Origin: Shewanella halifaxensis HAW-EB4
GTDB taxonomy: Bacteria > Pseudomonadota > Gammaproteobacteria > Enterobacterales > Shewanellaceae
Length of the DNA stretch: 64,000 nucleotides
Direction: 5' to 3'
NCBI RefSeq assembly: GCF_000019185.1
Contig: NC_010334.1
Coordinates: 1 to 64,000 of the forward strand
Both the position numbers and the translations under genes were made by a program. Positions within the stretch are counted from its first letter, which is position 1; the number at the start of each line of letters is the position of its first letter. Positions 1-9,611 of the stretch are shown here, piece by piece. Below the pieces are notes generated by a model that made no database searches, was not told where the DNA came from, and saw only the letters and a program-made list of their open reading frames with translations.

Positions 1-80
1 AAATATATTTAAAGGATAGCGATCAGCGTGATCTCACTATAGAATAGGCCTCTTTTGTATGATTTTTGGGGATAACTACA
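1..80 (+). promoter_or_regulatory. dnaA leader / promoter region (partial)
   Basis: AT-rich leader directly upstream of dnaA. Two GATC (Dam) sites are visible at 21-24 and 30-33, followed by a TATAGAAT-like -10 around 37-44. A GGGGAT ribosome-binding sequence lies about 8 bases before the GTG start at 81. Dam sites in the dnaA promoter are known in E. coli, where they allow SeqA/methylation control; here that is inference. The region continues upstream of the window, so the origin itself cannot be assessed. Confidence 0.5.
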
Positions 81-1466
81 GTGGCGGTTTCACTTTGGCA
101 ACAATGTATCGCAAGGCTGCAAGATGAGCTCTCTGCTCAGCAATTCAGTATGTGGATAAGACCGTTACAAGTAGAAATGGAAGGCGATACTCTCGTCATC
201 TATGCGCCTAACCGTTTTGTGTTGGATTGGGTTAGGGATAAATACCTAAATATCATCAACCAATTTTTTACTGAACAAATGGGTAGCGATGCGCCAAATT
301 TGCGTTTCGATATTGGTAGTCGTCCATCGGCTAGGCCTATTGTTCAGGCTACTGCAGCAATAAGAACTAGCAGACCAGTTAGTAGAGAAGTTGTTAAGCC
401 TTCTTTTAATACTCCACATGCTGACCCTATTGCTAATGCTAATCACCGTAGCAATATTAATCCCACTTATCAGTTTGACAACTTCGTCGAAGGTAAATCA
501 AATCAGTTGGGTAAGGCCGCTGCTATGCAGGTGGCTGAAAATCCAGGCGGTGCCTATAACCCACTCTTCCTTTATGGTGGCACTGGTTTAGGTAAGACTC
601 ACCTTTTGCATGCTGTTGGCAATGGTATTATTAAGAATAATCCTAATGCCAAAGTGGTTTATATGCATTCTGAGCGCTTTGTGCAGGATATGGTTAAGGC
701 ATTGCAAAATAACGCGATTGAAGAGTTTAAGCGTTATTATCGCAGTGTTGATGCACTATTTATCGATGATATTCAATTTTTTGCCAATAAAGACAGATCG
801 CAAGAAGAGTTTTTTCATACCTTTAATGCACTATTAGAGGGGAATCATCAGATCATCTTAACTTCAGACAAGTATCCAAAAGAGATCGATGGTGTTGAGG
901 ATCGTCTTAAGTCTCGCTTTGGCTGGGGACTAACGGTAGCTATTGAGCCGCCAGAGTTAGAAACTCGTGTGGCGATCTTGATGCGTAAGGCACAAGAGAG
1001 CGGTATTAACTTACCTGATGAAGTGGCTTTCTTTATTGCTAAGCGTTTACGTTCAAACGTACGTGAGCTAGAAGGCGCATTGAACCGAGTTATTGCTAAC
1101 GCCAACTTTACCGGTCGTCCTATCACTATCGATTTTGTTCGGGAAGCATTGCGCGATCTGCTTGCTCTACAAGAGAAGCTAGTCACTATCGATAATATCC
1201 AAAAGACGGTAGCGGAATACTACAAGATTAAGATGGCTGATATGTTGTCTAAGCGTCGTTCACGCAGTGTCGCCAGACCTAGGCAGGTGGCTATGGCGTT
1301 ATCAAAAGAATTAACTAACCAGAGTTTGCCAGAAATTGGTGATGCATTTGGTGGTCGTGACCATACAACTGTTTTACACGCATGTCGTAAAATTGCGCAG
1401 TTGCGTGAAGAAAGTCATGACATTAAAGAAGATTATGCTAACTTGATAAGAACCTTATCTTCTTAA
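81..1466 (+). CDS. dnaA: Chromosomal replication initiator protein DnaA
   Basis: DnaA is the ATP-dependent initiator that binds DnaA boxes at oriC and opens the duplex. The 461-residue product begins with the domain I sequence VAVSLWQQC and contains MWIRPLQ. It has a Walker A motif GGTGLGKTH near residue 166, a Walker B motif LFIDDIQFF near 226, and the domain IV signature [15 protein letters not shown] near 424, so all four domains are present and length is normal. The open frame extends to a TTG at 66, but I chose GTG at 81 because it has the ribosome-binding sequence at proper spacing and matches the family N-terminus. dnaN follows after 19 bases, so the two are probably co-transcribed. 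Confidence 0.97.
151..159 (-). promoter_or_regulatory. Exact DnaA-box sequence inside dnaA
   Basis: TGTGGATAA, the complement of the E. coli consensus DnaA box TTATCCACA, lies in the dnaA coding region. It spans the codons for the conserved residues MWIR, so protein constraint may explain it. A role in autoregulation is possible but unproven. Confidence 0.35.
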
Positions 1467-1485
1467 TATCTGGGATATTGAACCA

Positions 1486-2586
1486 ATGAAATTTTCAATT
1501 GATAGGGACGCCTTATTAAAACCGCTTCAACTAGTTAGTGGCGCGGTTGAAAGACGTCATAACTTGCCCATCTTGGCCAATTTACTCGTTGAAGTAAGTG
1601 GTCACTCACTTAAGATGACTGGTACCGATTTAGAAGTTGAGTTAGTCGGTGAGGTTCAGCTCGAAGGTGAGGTTGTTGAAGGTCGTACTACGGTCCCAGC
1701 GAAGAAGTTTTTGGATATCGTTAAGTCTCTACCTGATCAGGTTGAGCTTAAGATAGAGCAGCAAGAAAATCGTTTACTGTTACGTTCAGGCCGCAGTCGC
1801 TTTACCTTGGCTACATTGCCAGCTGAGGAGTATCCAAATGTCGATGCCTTTGAGGCTGAGATTGAGTTTACTCTGAAGCAGGGTACGATGAAGTCGTTGA
1901 TCGACGCGACGCAATTCTCTATGGCTAACCAAGACGTACGTTATTACCTCAATGGTTTACTGCTTGAGACCGAAGGTAACGTATTGCGTGCCATTGCCAC
2001 CGATGGGCATCGCTTGGCGCTAAGCCACCGTATGATCGAAGCCTCTCTACCAGAGAAGCAGGTGATTGTACCGCGTAAAGGCGTATTAGAGCTGATGCGC
2101 TCGTTTGAAGCTGACGATTTAGACGTCACTATTGCGATTGGCGATAATGCTATTAGAGCGACAACGGCGACGGCGGTATTTACCAGTAAGTTGGTTGATG
2201 GTCGCTTCCCAGATTATCGTCGTGTATTACCAAAAGGTGGCGACAAAATTGTTATAGCAAGCCGTCTGCAGCTAAAACAGGCATTATTGCGTGCTTCTAT
2301 CCTGTCGAATGAGAAGTTCCGTGGTGTGCGGGTACAGCTGGAAAACAACCTTATTAAGATCACCGCTAATAACCCTGAACAGGAAGAGGCTGAAGAGATC
2401 TTAGATGTTGAATATGAGAATACACCGCTAGAGATTGGTTTTAACGTCAGTTATCTGCTTGATGTATTAAATAACCTGCCTTCAGACGATGTACGTATTA
2501 CTTTGATAGATGGCAACTCAAGTGCGCTTATCGATAATCACATAGAGCAAGATTCTATGTATGTTGTAATGCCAATGAGGTTGTAG
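1486..2586 (+). CDS. dnaN: DNA polymerase III beta subunit (sliding clamp)
   Basis: The beta clamp is a ring-shaped dimer that tethers DNA polymerase III and other partners to DNA. The 366-residue product has the usual length (E. coli 366) and begins MKFSIDRDALLKPLQLVSGAVE. It contains the clamp sequences NLPILANLLVE, DGHRLALSHR and VDGRFPDYRRVLP, and ends in the conserved VVMPMRL that forms part of the partner-binding pocket. Start ATG lies 19 bases after the dnaA stop. A strong terminator follows at 2623-2650, so dnaA-dnaN may form one unit and recF-gyrB another. Confidence 0.98.
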   Translation: MKFSIDRDALLKPLQLVSGAVERRHNLPILANLLVEVSGHSLKMTGTDLEVELVGEVQLEGEVVEGRTTVPAKKFLDIVKSLPDQVELKIEQQENRLLLRSGRSRFTLATLPAEEYPNVDAFEAEIEFTLKQGTMKSLIDATQFSMANQDVRYYLNGLLLETEGNVLRAIATDGHRLALSHRMIEASLPEKQVIVPRKGVLELMRSFEADDLDVTIAIGDNAIRATTATAVFTSKLVDGRFPDYRRVLPKGGDKIVIASRLQLKQALLRASILSNEKFRGVRVQLENNLIKITANNPEQEEAEEILDVEYENTPLEIGFNVSYLLDVLNNLPSDDVRITLIDGNSSALIDNHIEQDSMYVVMPMRL

Positions 2587-2622
2587 ATATTTTCTTTAGC
2601 AAATATCTTATTCTTACCAATT

Positions 2623-2650
2623 AAAAGACTGATTAATCAGTCTTTTTTTG
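2623..2650 (+). terminator. Intrinsic terminator after dnaN
   Basis: AAAAGACTGATT is followed directly by its complement AATCAGTCTTTT and then more T residues. This 24-bp perfect palindrome with a T run lies 37 bases after the dnaN stop and separates dnaN from recF. Confidence 0.8.
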
Positions 2651-2805
2651 TTTCTAATGTTTAGCGTTTTTCTTGTCTTATTTTGGATTGAATCCGGGCT
2701 TTGATGTGGTCAATGGATATGCTAATCTATTTGGCTATTTTTCGTTTTAGCCTGCGTATTTATACTGTAGGTTGGAGCTACTTTTGGGTGTGAATTGAGT
2801 ACTAA

Positions 2806-3903
2806 ATGAGCCTGACGCGTCTTCATATCGAAACATTTCGAAATATCAGTTTGGCTCAGTTGGATCCCGGTGATGGTTTAAACCTCATATATGGTCAAAA
2901 TGGTAGTGGCAAGACGAGTATTCTTGAGGCTATTTATTTTTTGGGTATGGGGCGTTCATTTAGAAGTCACCTGTCTCAACGAGTGATCCAACATAATGAT
3001 GACAAATTAACCCTGTTTGCCAATTTAAGTGTCTGCGAGCAGGAAAGCAAAATCGGTTTGCGTCGTTTTAGAAATGGCGAGACTGAGGTCAAGATTAATG
3101 GCGATAACATAAAACGTTTATCGACTTTAGCTGAAACATTACCTATCCAGGTGATTACTCCTGAGAGTTTTTCACTGCTGTTTGAAGGCCCAAAGTCGAG
3201 GCGTCAGTTTATCGATTGGGGCGCATTTCATAGTGACAAAAGTTTTCATTTGGCATGGGCTAACGTAAGGCGAATTTTAAAGCAAAGAAATCAGCTACTT
3301 AAAAACCAAGTTTCCTACAGTCAGATACAATATTGGGATAAGGAACTAGTACGCTATTCTGAGCAGGTTACAGAGATACGTAAACAATATGTAGACTCGT
3401 TAAATGAACAACTTAAGGGTATAATCGGAGAGTTTTTACCTCTGGTTGAAGTTAAGGTTTCTTTTACCCGAGGCTGGGATAGTAAAACAGATTTTGGGCA
3501 GCTACTCGAGACGCAATATCTTCGAGATGTGGCGGCGGGTAATACCGGCAGTGGCCCCCATAAGGCTGATTTACGATTACGTGTTGGCGTCTTGCCTGTT
3601 CAAGATGCTTTATCCCGAGGACAATTGAAATTGTTAGTCTGTGCGCTGCGTATTGCACAGGGAAAGTTGTTAAAACAACAAACAGATAAAAATAGTATTT
3701 ATCTGGTGGATGATCTTCCATCAGAATTAGATGCACAGCATAGAAAACTATTGTTGCAGCAATTAATGGATACCGGCGCGCAAGTTTTTGTCACCGCTAT
3801 CGAGCCTGCAGCAATAGTCGATTCGTTAGCCACACCACCAAGTAAGATGTTCCATGTGGAACAGGGGTGTGTAACGGTAATTGATAAACCGACGAGAGAA
3901 TAA
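2806..3903 (+). CDS. recF: DNA replication and repair protein RecF
   Basis: RecF is an SMC/ABC-like ATPase that helps load RecA at single-strand gaps together with RecO and RecR. The 365-residue product begins MSLTRLHIETFRNI and has Walker A GQNGSGKTSILEAIY near residue 30. It has the ABC signature-like segment ALSRGQLKLLV near 265 and the Walker B region YLVDDLPSELD near 300. Length is normal. The ATG at 2806 fits the family N-terminus. The stop is one base before the gyrB start, indicating translational coupling. A near-exact parS site lies in its 3' end. Confidence 0.97.
   Translation: MSLTRLHIETFRNISLAQLDPGDGLNLIYGQNGSGKTSILEAIYFLGMGRSFRSHLSQRVIQHNDDKLTLFANLSVCEQESKIGLRRFRNGETEVKINGDNIKRLSTLAETLPIQVITPESFSLLFEGPKSRRQFIDWGAFHSDKSFHLAWANVRRILKQRNQLLKNQVSYSQIQYWDKELVRYSEQVTEIRKQYVDSLNEQLKGIIGEFLPLVEVKVSFTRGWDSKTDFGQLLETQYLRDVAAGNTGSGPHKADLRLRVGVLPVQDALSRGQLKLLVCALRIAQGKLLKQQTDKNSIYLVDDLPSELDAQHRKLLLQQLMDTGAQVFVTAIEPAAIVDSLATPPSKMFHVEQGCVTVIDKPTRE
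3848..3863. promoter_or_regulatory. Near-exact parS site in recF (15 of 16 bases)
   Basis: TGTTCCATGTGGAACA differs by one central base from the perfect palindrome TGTTCCACGTGGAACA found three more times in this window. It overlaps the codons for recF residues MFHVEQ. Since those residues are coded by the same bases, chance or weak ParB binding are both possible. Confidence 0.45.
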
Positions 3904-3904
3904 T

Positions 3905-6322
3905 ATGTCAGAGAATAGTTACGATTCTTCGAGCATCAAGGTTCTAAAGGGCCTTGATGCGGTACGTAAGAGACCAGGAATGTACATCGGTGACACCGAT
4001 GATGGTACAGGTCTACATCACATGGTATTCGAAGTGGTCGATAACTCTATCGATGAAGCGTTAGCGGGCCACTGTAACGACGTCATAATTACCATTCATG
4101 CCGATGGTTCTGTATCGGTTCGAGATGACGGCCGTGGTATTCCGGTATCGATCCATGAAGAGGAAGGTATCTCTGCTGCTGAAGTTATTATGACGGTACT
4201 TCACGCTGGTGGTAAATTCGATGATAACTCTTATAAAGTATCGGGTGGTTTGCACGGTGTGGGCGTGTCAGTTGTAAACGCACTATCTTCAAAATTGCAG
4301 ATGACTATTCGTCGTGACGGCAAGGTATATGAGCAGTTTTATACTCACGGTGTACCTGATGCTCCGATTGCACCTATTGGTGAAGCGACTAAGACTGGTA
4401 CTGAAATCCGTTTTTGGCCAAGTACAGAAACCTTTACTGATGTCTTATTCCATTTTGATATTCTAGCTAAGCGTGTTCGTGAACTGTCATTTTTGAACTC
4501 AGGTGTTGGTATTCGTCTTGTTGACGAGCGTGATAACCGTGATGAGTTTTTCAAATACGAAGGCGGTATCAGTGCATTTGTTGACTACTTAAACGTTAAC
4601 AAAACACCGGTAAACAAAGAAGTATTCCACTTCTGCCAAGAGCGTGAAGACGGTATTACCGTTGAAGTCGCTATGCAGTGGAACGACGGTTTCCAAGAAA
4701 ACATTTTCTGTTTTACCAACAACATTCCACAGCGCGATGGTGGTACTCACTTAGCGGGCTTCCGTGGTGCGTTGACACGTAACCTAAATAACTACATGGA
4801 ACGTGAAGGGTATAACAAGAAAGGTAAGACTGCTGCAACGGGTGACGATGCTCGTGAAGGTTTAACGGCTGTTATCTCTGTTAAAGTACCTGATCCTAAG
4901 TTCAGCTCTCAGACTAAAGACAAGCTTGTTTCAAGTGAAGTTAAGTCGGCAGTAGAACAAACAATGGGTGAGCAGTTAGGTGATTACCTAATGGAGCATC
5001 CAAATGAAGCTAAGATGATCGTTGGTAAGATTATCGACGCTGCGCGTGCTCGTGAAGCGGCGCGTAAAGCCCGTGAAATGACTCGTCGTAAAGGCGCATT
5101 AGATTTAGGTGGTTTGCCAGGTAAACTTGCTGACTGCCAAGAGAAGGACCCTGGTCTTTCTGAAATTTACATAGTGGAGGGTGATTCTGCGGGCGGTAGT
5201 GCTAAGCAGGGTCGTAACCGTAAGAACCAAGCGATTCTGCCACTTAAAGGTAAGATTCTAAACGTAGAAAAAGCCCGTTTTGACAAGATGCTATCTTCTC
5301 AAGAAGTGGCAACACTGATCACCGCACTAGGTTGTGGTATTGGTCGTGATGAATATAACCCAGATAAGACGCGTTACCATAACATCGTCATCATGACCGA
5401 TGCTGACGTCGACGGCTCGCACATTCGTACACTGCTGTTGACCTTCTTCTTCCGTCAAATGCCAGAGCTGATTGAACGTGGTTATGTTTATATTGCACAG
5501 CCACCTTTGTACAAAGTTAAAAAGGGTAAGCAAGAGCAGTATCTGAAAGATGATCCTGCATTGACTGAGTACCTAACGACTCAAGCACTAGATAATGCCA
5601 ATATCTATCCGTCTCAAGGTGCACCAGGCATGTCTGGTCAGCCACTAGAGCGTTTAGTTAATCAATATCGTGAAGTTGAATCTGTCATTGCTCGTCTAGA
5701 GCAGCGTTACCCAACTAACATCACTGATCTAATGCTATATCACCCTGCAATCACTAATGAGATGTTGAGTGATGAAGCGCAAATTAAAGCTTGGACTGAT
5801 GTGTTTGTCGCTGACTTAATTGACAAAGAGTCTGGTGGTATCTTATATAGTGCTGAGCCAGTACTCGATCCTGAGCGTCAGGTTTACTTACCAAAGATTA
5901 CTATCCGTAAGCATGGTATCGATACACACTACATGTTCTCGTATGACTTCTTCCAGTCTACCGATTACCAGCGCATCGTTAAGATGGGTGCAGAAATCAA
6001 TGGTATGGTTGAAGCGAGTGGTTACGTGCAACGTGGTGAGCGTACTAAGGATGTAACAAGCTTTGTTGAAGCTCTTGATTGGTTGATGAACGAATCTAAA
6101 CGTGGTTTATACATTCAGCGTTATAAGGGATTGGGTGAGATGAACCCTGAGCAGTTGTGGGAAACGACAATGGATCCTGAATCTCGTCGCATGTTGCAAG
6201 TGACTATTGAAGACGCGATTGGTGCAGATCAACTGTTTACCTGTTTGATGGGTGATCAAGTAGAACCTCGTCGTGATTTCATTGAAGCCAATGCTCTGAA
6301 TGTGGCGAACCTCGACGTTTAA
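3905..6322 (+). CDS. gyrB: DNA gyrase subunit B
   Basis: GyrB is the ATPase and TOPRIM subunit of gyrase, which introduces negative supercoils and unlinks replicating DNA. The 805-residue product matches E. coli GyrB (804), including the extra inserted domain seen in gammaproteobacteria. Visible motifs are DDGRGIPV and GGLHGVGVSVVNAL in the GHKL ATPase, TOPRIM EGDSAGGSAKQGRNR near residue 425, metal-binding DADVDGSH near 498-502, and QRYKGLGEMNP near the C-terminus. An in-frame extension to 3881 would overlap recF; ATG 3905 matches the family start MSENSYDSS. Confidence 0.98.
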   Translation: MSENSYDSSSIKVLKGLDAVRKRPGMYIGDTDDGTGLHHMVFEVVDNSIDEALAGHCNDVIITIHADGSVSVRDDGRGIPVSIHEEEGISAAEVIMTVLHAGGKFDDNSYKVSGGLHGVGVSVVNALSSKLQMTIRRDGKVYEQFYTHGVPDAPIAPIGEATKTGTEIRFWPSTETFTDVLFHFDILAKRVRELSFLNSGVGIRLVDERDNRDEFFKYEGGISAFVDYLNVNKTPVNKEVFHFCQEREDGITVEVAMQWNDGFQENIFCFTNNIPQRDGGTHLAGFRGALTRNLNNYMEREGYNKKGKTAATGDDAREGLTAVISVKVPDPKFSSQTKDKLVSSEVKSAVEQTMGEQLGDYLMEHPNEAKMIVGKIIDAARAREAARKAREMTRRKGALDLGGLPGKLADCQEKDPGLSEIYIVEGDSAGGSAKQGRNRKNQAILPLKGKILNVEKARFDKMLSSQEVATLITALGCGIGRDEYNPDKTRYHNIVIMTDADVDGSHIRTLLLTFFFRQMPELIERGYVYIAQPPLYKVKKGKQEQYLKDDPALTEYLTTQALDNANIYPSQGAPGMSGQPLERLVNQYREVESVIARLEQRYPTNITDLMLYHPAITNEMLSDEAQIKAWTDVFVADLIDKESGGILYSAEPVLDPERQVYLPKITIRKHGIDTHYMFSYDFFQSTDYQRIVKMGAEINGMVEASGYVQRGERTKDVTSFVEALDWLMNESKRGLYIQRYKGLGEMNPEQLWETTMDPESRRMLQVTIEDAIGADQLFTCLMGDQVEPRRDFIEANALNVANLDV

Positions 6323-6353
6323 GTTTATTATAGGTAAACTTAGAAATTGAGTG

Positions 6354-6383
6354 AAATCGGTGCTATATGCACCGATTTTTTTT
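6354..6383 (+). terminator. Intrinsic terminator after gyrB
   Basis: Stem AAATCGGTGC / GCACCGATTT (10 bp) with loop TATAT and a following T run. A weaker hairpin AAGTTTA / TAAACTT precedes it at 6321-6341. The terminator overlaps the extreme 5' end of the longest open frame of the next gene, which argues for a later start of that gene. Confidence 0.88.
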
Positions 6384-6395
6384 AATAATTCTGGC

Positions 6396-7463
6396 GTGGT
6401 TATAAGTAAATTGTTTAGTAAAGCCCTGAGAAAACTGTTTAATATCAGAGAACAAGTCGTCATTGAAAGACCAAAGAGCTTCAGTGGTTCGATGGATCAG
6501 TTTCAAGCTAAGCAGAGTCATGCAGCACCTATAACTCAGAATCAACCACCGCTACAAAGCAATGATCCCGTCATCGCAATCGATCTATCGGCTCTGTTTT
6601 ATAGTCTATTATTTCCGAGTACTCAGCTTAATGGTACGGCAAATGAGCTGGAGAAGAGTGTATTTCGACGAGTAGAAGCGGCTTTGACATCTCCTAAGGC
6701 AATTGCTGAAAGGGTGTTGAAGCTACCGACCCAAGTCGCGGCTTTAGATCAGCAACTCGCAGATGAAAACAGCGATACTAAAGCACTGTTAGCCTTAATA
6801 GAGAGAGATCCCGTATTGAGTGTTGAAGTGCTAAAGCTATGTAATTCACCCCTTTTTAAACGCAGCGATAAAGAGGTGACCAGCTTACAACAGGCATTGG
6901 TACAGCTTGGTCGGGAACAGATGCGACGCTTTGTTACTACCGCGATGATGCGTAAAGTCATTGAAGTAAAACCCATCTATTTCCGTCGTTTTGGTAGTCA
7001 AATCTGGCGTCACTCAATGCAGGTAGCTTACCTTTCGAGTGAGCTTACTCAAGATGACCCTGATAGTGCCTTTCTGCTGGGCTTATTGCATGATGTAGGT
7101 AAGATTGCGATTTTTAAACTGTTATTAGAGGCATTTAAACAAGCGGAGCCCGGTGAGCAGCCCTGTTCTAGTTTGTTCAGGCAGGTGATGACCACAAAGT
7201 CTTTGAGTTTAAGTGCGTTACTGGCTCGCTACTGGGAGTTACCATCACTATTTGAAGCAGAGCTTAGTCGTTTAGCTATCATTGACTCTAAGCCTGCTGG
7301 TGGACTTGCTGAAGTCGTTTGGCGAGCAAACCTTATCAGTGAATGCTCTATGTTGTTTGAGGCGGGTAAGTTACAGACTCAACAACTCGATAGACTGTTA
7401 TTTGATGCGGCCATAGACCGTGAAACCTTTGAACAACTGCATCAGAAGCTCATACTGTTTTAG
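6396..7463 (+). CDS. HDOD domain protein
   Basis: Likely signalling protein with an HDOD domain, a degenerate relative of HD phosphohydrolases; HDOD proteins are usually linked to signalling, but the specific role here is unknown. The middle of the about 355-residue product has the HDOD pattern: LALIERDPVLSVEVLKLCNSP, LQQALVQLGREQMRRF, WRHSMQVAYLS and LLGLLHDVGKIA. The open frame reaches GTG 6351, inside the gyrB terminator, so I prefer GTG 6396 (VVISKLFSKALRKLF); no strong ribosome-binding site is visible, so the start is uncertain. It ends at a bidirectional terminator shared with glyS. Confidence 0.8.
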   Translation: MVISKLFSKALRKLFNIREQVVIERPKSFSGSMDQFQAKQSHAAPITQNQPPLQSNDPVIAIDLSALFYSLLFPSTQLNGTANELEKSVFRRVEAALTSPKAIAERVLKLPTQVAALDQQLADENSDTKALLALIERDPVLSVEVLKLCNSPLFKRSDKEVTSLQQALVQLGREQMRRFVTTAMMRKVIEVKPIYFRRFGSQIWRHSMQVAYLSSELTQDDPDSAFLLGLLHDVGKIAIFKLLLEAFKQAEPGEQPCSSLFRQVMTTKSLSLSALLARYWELPSLFEAELSRLAIIDSKPAGGLAEVVWRANLISECSMLFEAGKLQTQQLDRLLFDAAIDRETFEQLHQKLILF

Positions 7464-7483
7464 GCTGTAAAGTCACTCAAACA

Positions 7484-7510
7484 AAAACGCGCCAATCGGC
7501 GCGTTTTTTA
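7484..7510. terminator. Bidirectional terminator between HDOD gene and glyS
   Basis: Stem AAAAACGCGCC / GGCGCGTTTTT with loop AATC. A runs on the left and T runs on the right make it work for both converging genes. Confidence 0.9.
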
Positions 7511-7530
7511 TATCTGGTTTACTACAAATA

Positions 7531-9600
7531 TTATTGCAGTAGCGAGATATCTGCCGCATGTAGGAACTGCTCACGTAGGCTAGAAAGTAGCGCTAGGCGG
7601 TTGTTCTTAAGTGCTTCATCATCTGCCATAACCATCACATCTTCGAAGAAGGTATCAACGCTTTCACGAAGGCTAGCAAGCAGTGCTAGGGCTTCTTGAT
7701 AGTTAGCTGCTGCAAATAGTGGTGCTAGCTGTGGCTGAAGCTCAGCAAGTTTAGCAGCAAGCGCCTTTTCAGCTTCTTCAACGAGTAGCTTATCGTCGAT
7801 TGCAGCTGGAAGCTCACCTTCAACTTTAGCCAAGATGTTTGATACACGCTTATTAGCTGCAGCTAGTGCTGAGGCTTGTTCAAGCGTTCTGAAGTGAGCA
7901 ACGGCTTTAATGCGGCTTTCAAAGTCTGCTGGAGCCGTTGGACGACGAGCGAGTACTGCTAGAATAACGTCTACACTCACACCTTGATCTTGGTACCAGG
8001 CACGGAAACGGCCCATGAAGAACTCAAGTACTTGCTCAGCAACGTTTTCGTTAGTGAGATTCTCACCGTGTAGCTCTTGTGCTTTAGCAATTAAATCAAC
8101 AAGATCTAGTGGTAAGTTGTTCTCTAAACAGATACGTAGTACACCAATTGCTGCGCGGCGTAGTGCAAATGGATCCGCAGCACCTTTAGGCGCTTGGCCA
8201 ATACCAAAAATACCCACTAACGTGTCGAGCTTTTCAGCTAGTGCTACACAGATAGAGATAGGTGCAGTTGGCACGGTATCGCCTGAGAACTTAGGCTTGT
8301 ATTGCTCCGCTAAGGCTACAGCAACCGCTTCAGTTTCACCATTTAGGCGTGCGTAATGCATACCCATGGTGCCTTGAAGATCGGTAAACTCCATGACCAT
8401 ATTAGTCATCAAGTCAGACTTAGATAGCAGACCCGCGCGCGCAGCTTCTTCGCTATTAGCGTTGATGCTGGTGGCGATATAACCCGCTAAAGCAGAGATA
8501 CGTTCAACACGCTGCTTGATGGTGCCAAGTTGCTTTTGGAATACCACGGTCTCTAAGCTGGCAAGACGTGCCTCAAGAGATTCTTTCTTGTCTGTTTCGA
8601 AGAAGAACTCAGCATCGGCAAGGCGTGGGCGAACCACTTTCTCGTTACCAGAAATAATCTGCTGTGGATCTTTCGACTCGATGTTAGTCACGAAGATAAA
8701 GTTAGGTAGTAACTGGCCGGCATTATCAAATACAGGGAAGTACTTTTGGTCACCTTTCATGGTGTAAACCAAAGCTTCTGCTGGTACATCTAAGAATTTC
8801 TCTTCGAAGCTGGCTGTCAGTACTACTGGCCATTCAACTAGAGAAGTCACTTCTTCAAGCAGGTCATCTTCAAGATCGGCTACGCCGCCAATTTTAGCTG
8901 CAGCCGCTTCAGCATCAGTTTTAATGATGGCTTTACGAGCTTGGTAATCCGCTAATACTTTACCTTTTTCTTTTAGTGCTACAAGGTAGTTATCTGCGTG
9001 ATCTAGCTCGAAGCTAGACTCACCCATAAAGCGGTGGCCACGAATAACGCGATCAGATTTAATGCCTAGTAGCTCGCCTTCAACCACTTCGCTACCCAGT
9101 AGCATAGTGACAGTGTGAACCGGGCGGATAAATTGAGTCGTGTTGCTACCCCAGCGCATTGGCTTAGGGATAGGTAACTTATCTAAAGAGCGCTGCGCCA
9201 TATCGGCAATCAGGCTCTTAGTTTCAACACCGACAACGCGTGCTTGGTGTAGTAACCATTCGCCTTTGTCAGTCTTTAAGCGTTCAGCTTGCTCGACGGA
9301 AATCCCGTTACCACGAGCCCAGCCTTGAGCAGCTTTAGTTGGGTTGCCATCGGCATCAAAAGCTTGCGCTATAGCAGGTCCGCGCTTTTCAACCACTTTA
9401 TCTGCTTGCGCAAGTGCTAGCTGGTTAATACAAATCGCTAAACGGCGTGGAGACGCGTGCCATACGGCAGAGTCGAAGCTGAGCTCTGCTTTGGTTAGCT
9501 CTTCGGTAAAGTTGGCAAGAAAAGATTCGGCCAGTTTACGCAGTGACTTTGGTGGTAACTCTTCAGTGCCTACTTCAATCAGTAAGTTTTCAAAATTCAT
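7531..9600 (-). CDS. glyS: Glycine--tRNA ligase beta subunit
   Basis: Beta subunit of the bacterial alpha2-beta2 glycyl-tRNA synthetase, which charges tRNA-Gly. The 689-residue length matches E. coli GlyS. The N-terminus MNFENLLIEVGTEELPPKSL, the central segment VYTMKGDQKYFPVFD and the HD-like/anticodon-binding C-terminal half (DPFALRRAAIGVLRI) are characteristic. It lies 11 bases downstream of glyQ on the same strand, as expected for co-production of the two subunits in equal amounts. The start ATG is the only one that fits the family N-terminus. Confidence 0.97.
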   Translation of the reverse strand: MNFENLLIEVGTEELPPKSLRKLAESFLANFTEELTKAELSFDSAVWHASPRRLAICINQLALAQADKVVEKRGPAIAQAFDADGNPTKAAQGWARGNGISVEQAERLKTDKGEWLLHQARVVGVETKSLIADMAQRSLDKLPIPKPMRWGSNTTQFIRPVHTVTMLLGSEVVEGELLGIKSDRVIRGHRFMGESSFELDHADNYLVALKEKGKVLADYQARKAIIKTDAEAAAAKIGGVADLEDDLLEEVTSLVEWPVVLTASFEEKFLDVPAEALVYTMKGDQKYFPVFDNAGQLLPNFIFVTNIESKDPQQIISGNEKVVRPRLADAEFFFETDKKESLEARLASLETVVFQKQLGTIKQRVERISALAGYIATSINANSEEAARAGLLSKSDLMTNMVMEFTDLQGTMGMHYARLNGETEAVAVALAEQYKPKFSGDTVPTAPISICVALAEKLDTLVGIFGIGQAPKGAADPFALRRAAIGVLRICLENNLPLDLVDLIAKAQELHGENLTNENVAEQVLEFFMGRFRAWYQDQGVSVDVILAVLARRPTAPADFESRIKAVAHFRTLEQASALAAANKRVSNILAKVEGELPAAIDDKLLVEEAEKALAAKLAELQPQLAPLFAAANYQEALALLASLRESVDTFFEDVMVMADDEALKNNRLALLSSLREQFLHAADISLLQ

Positions 9601-9611
9601 TGGTTATTCCT

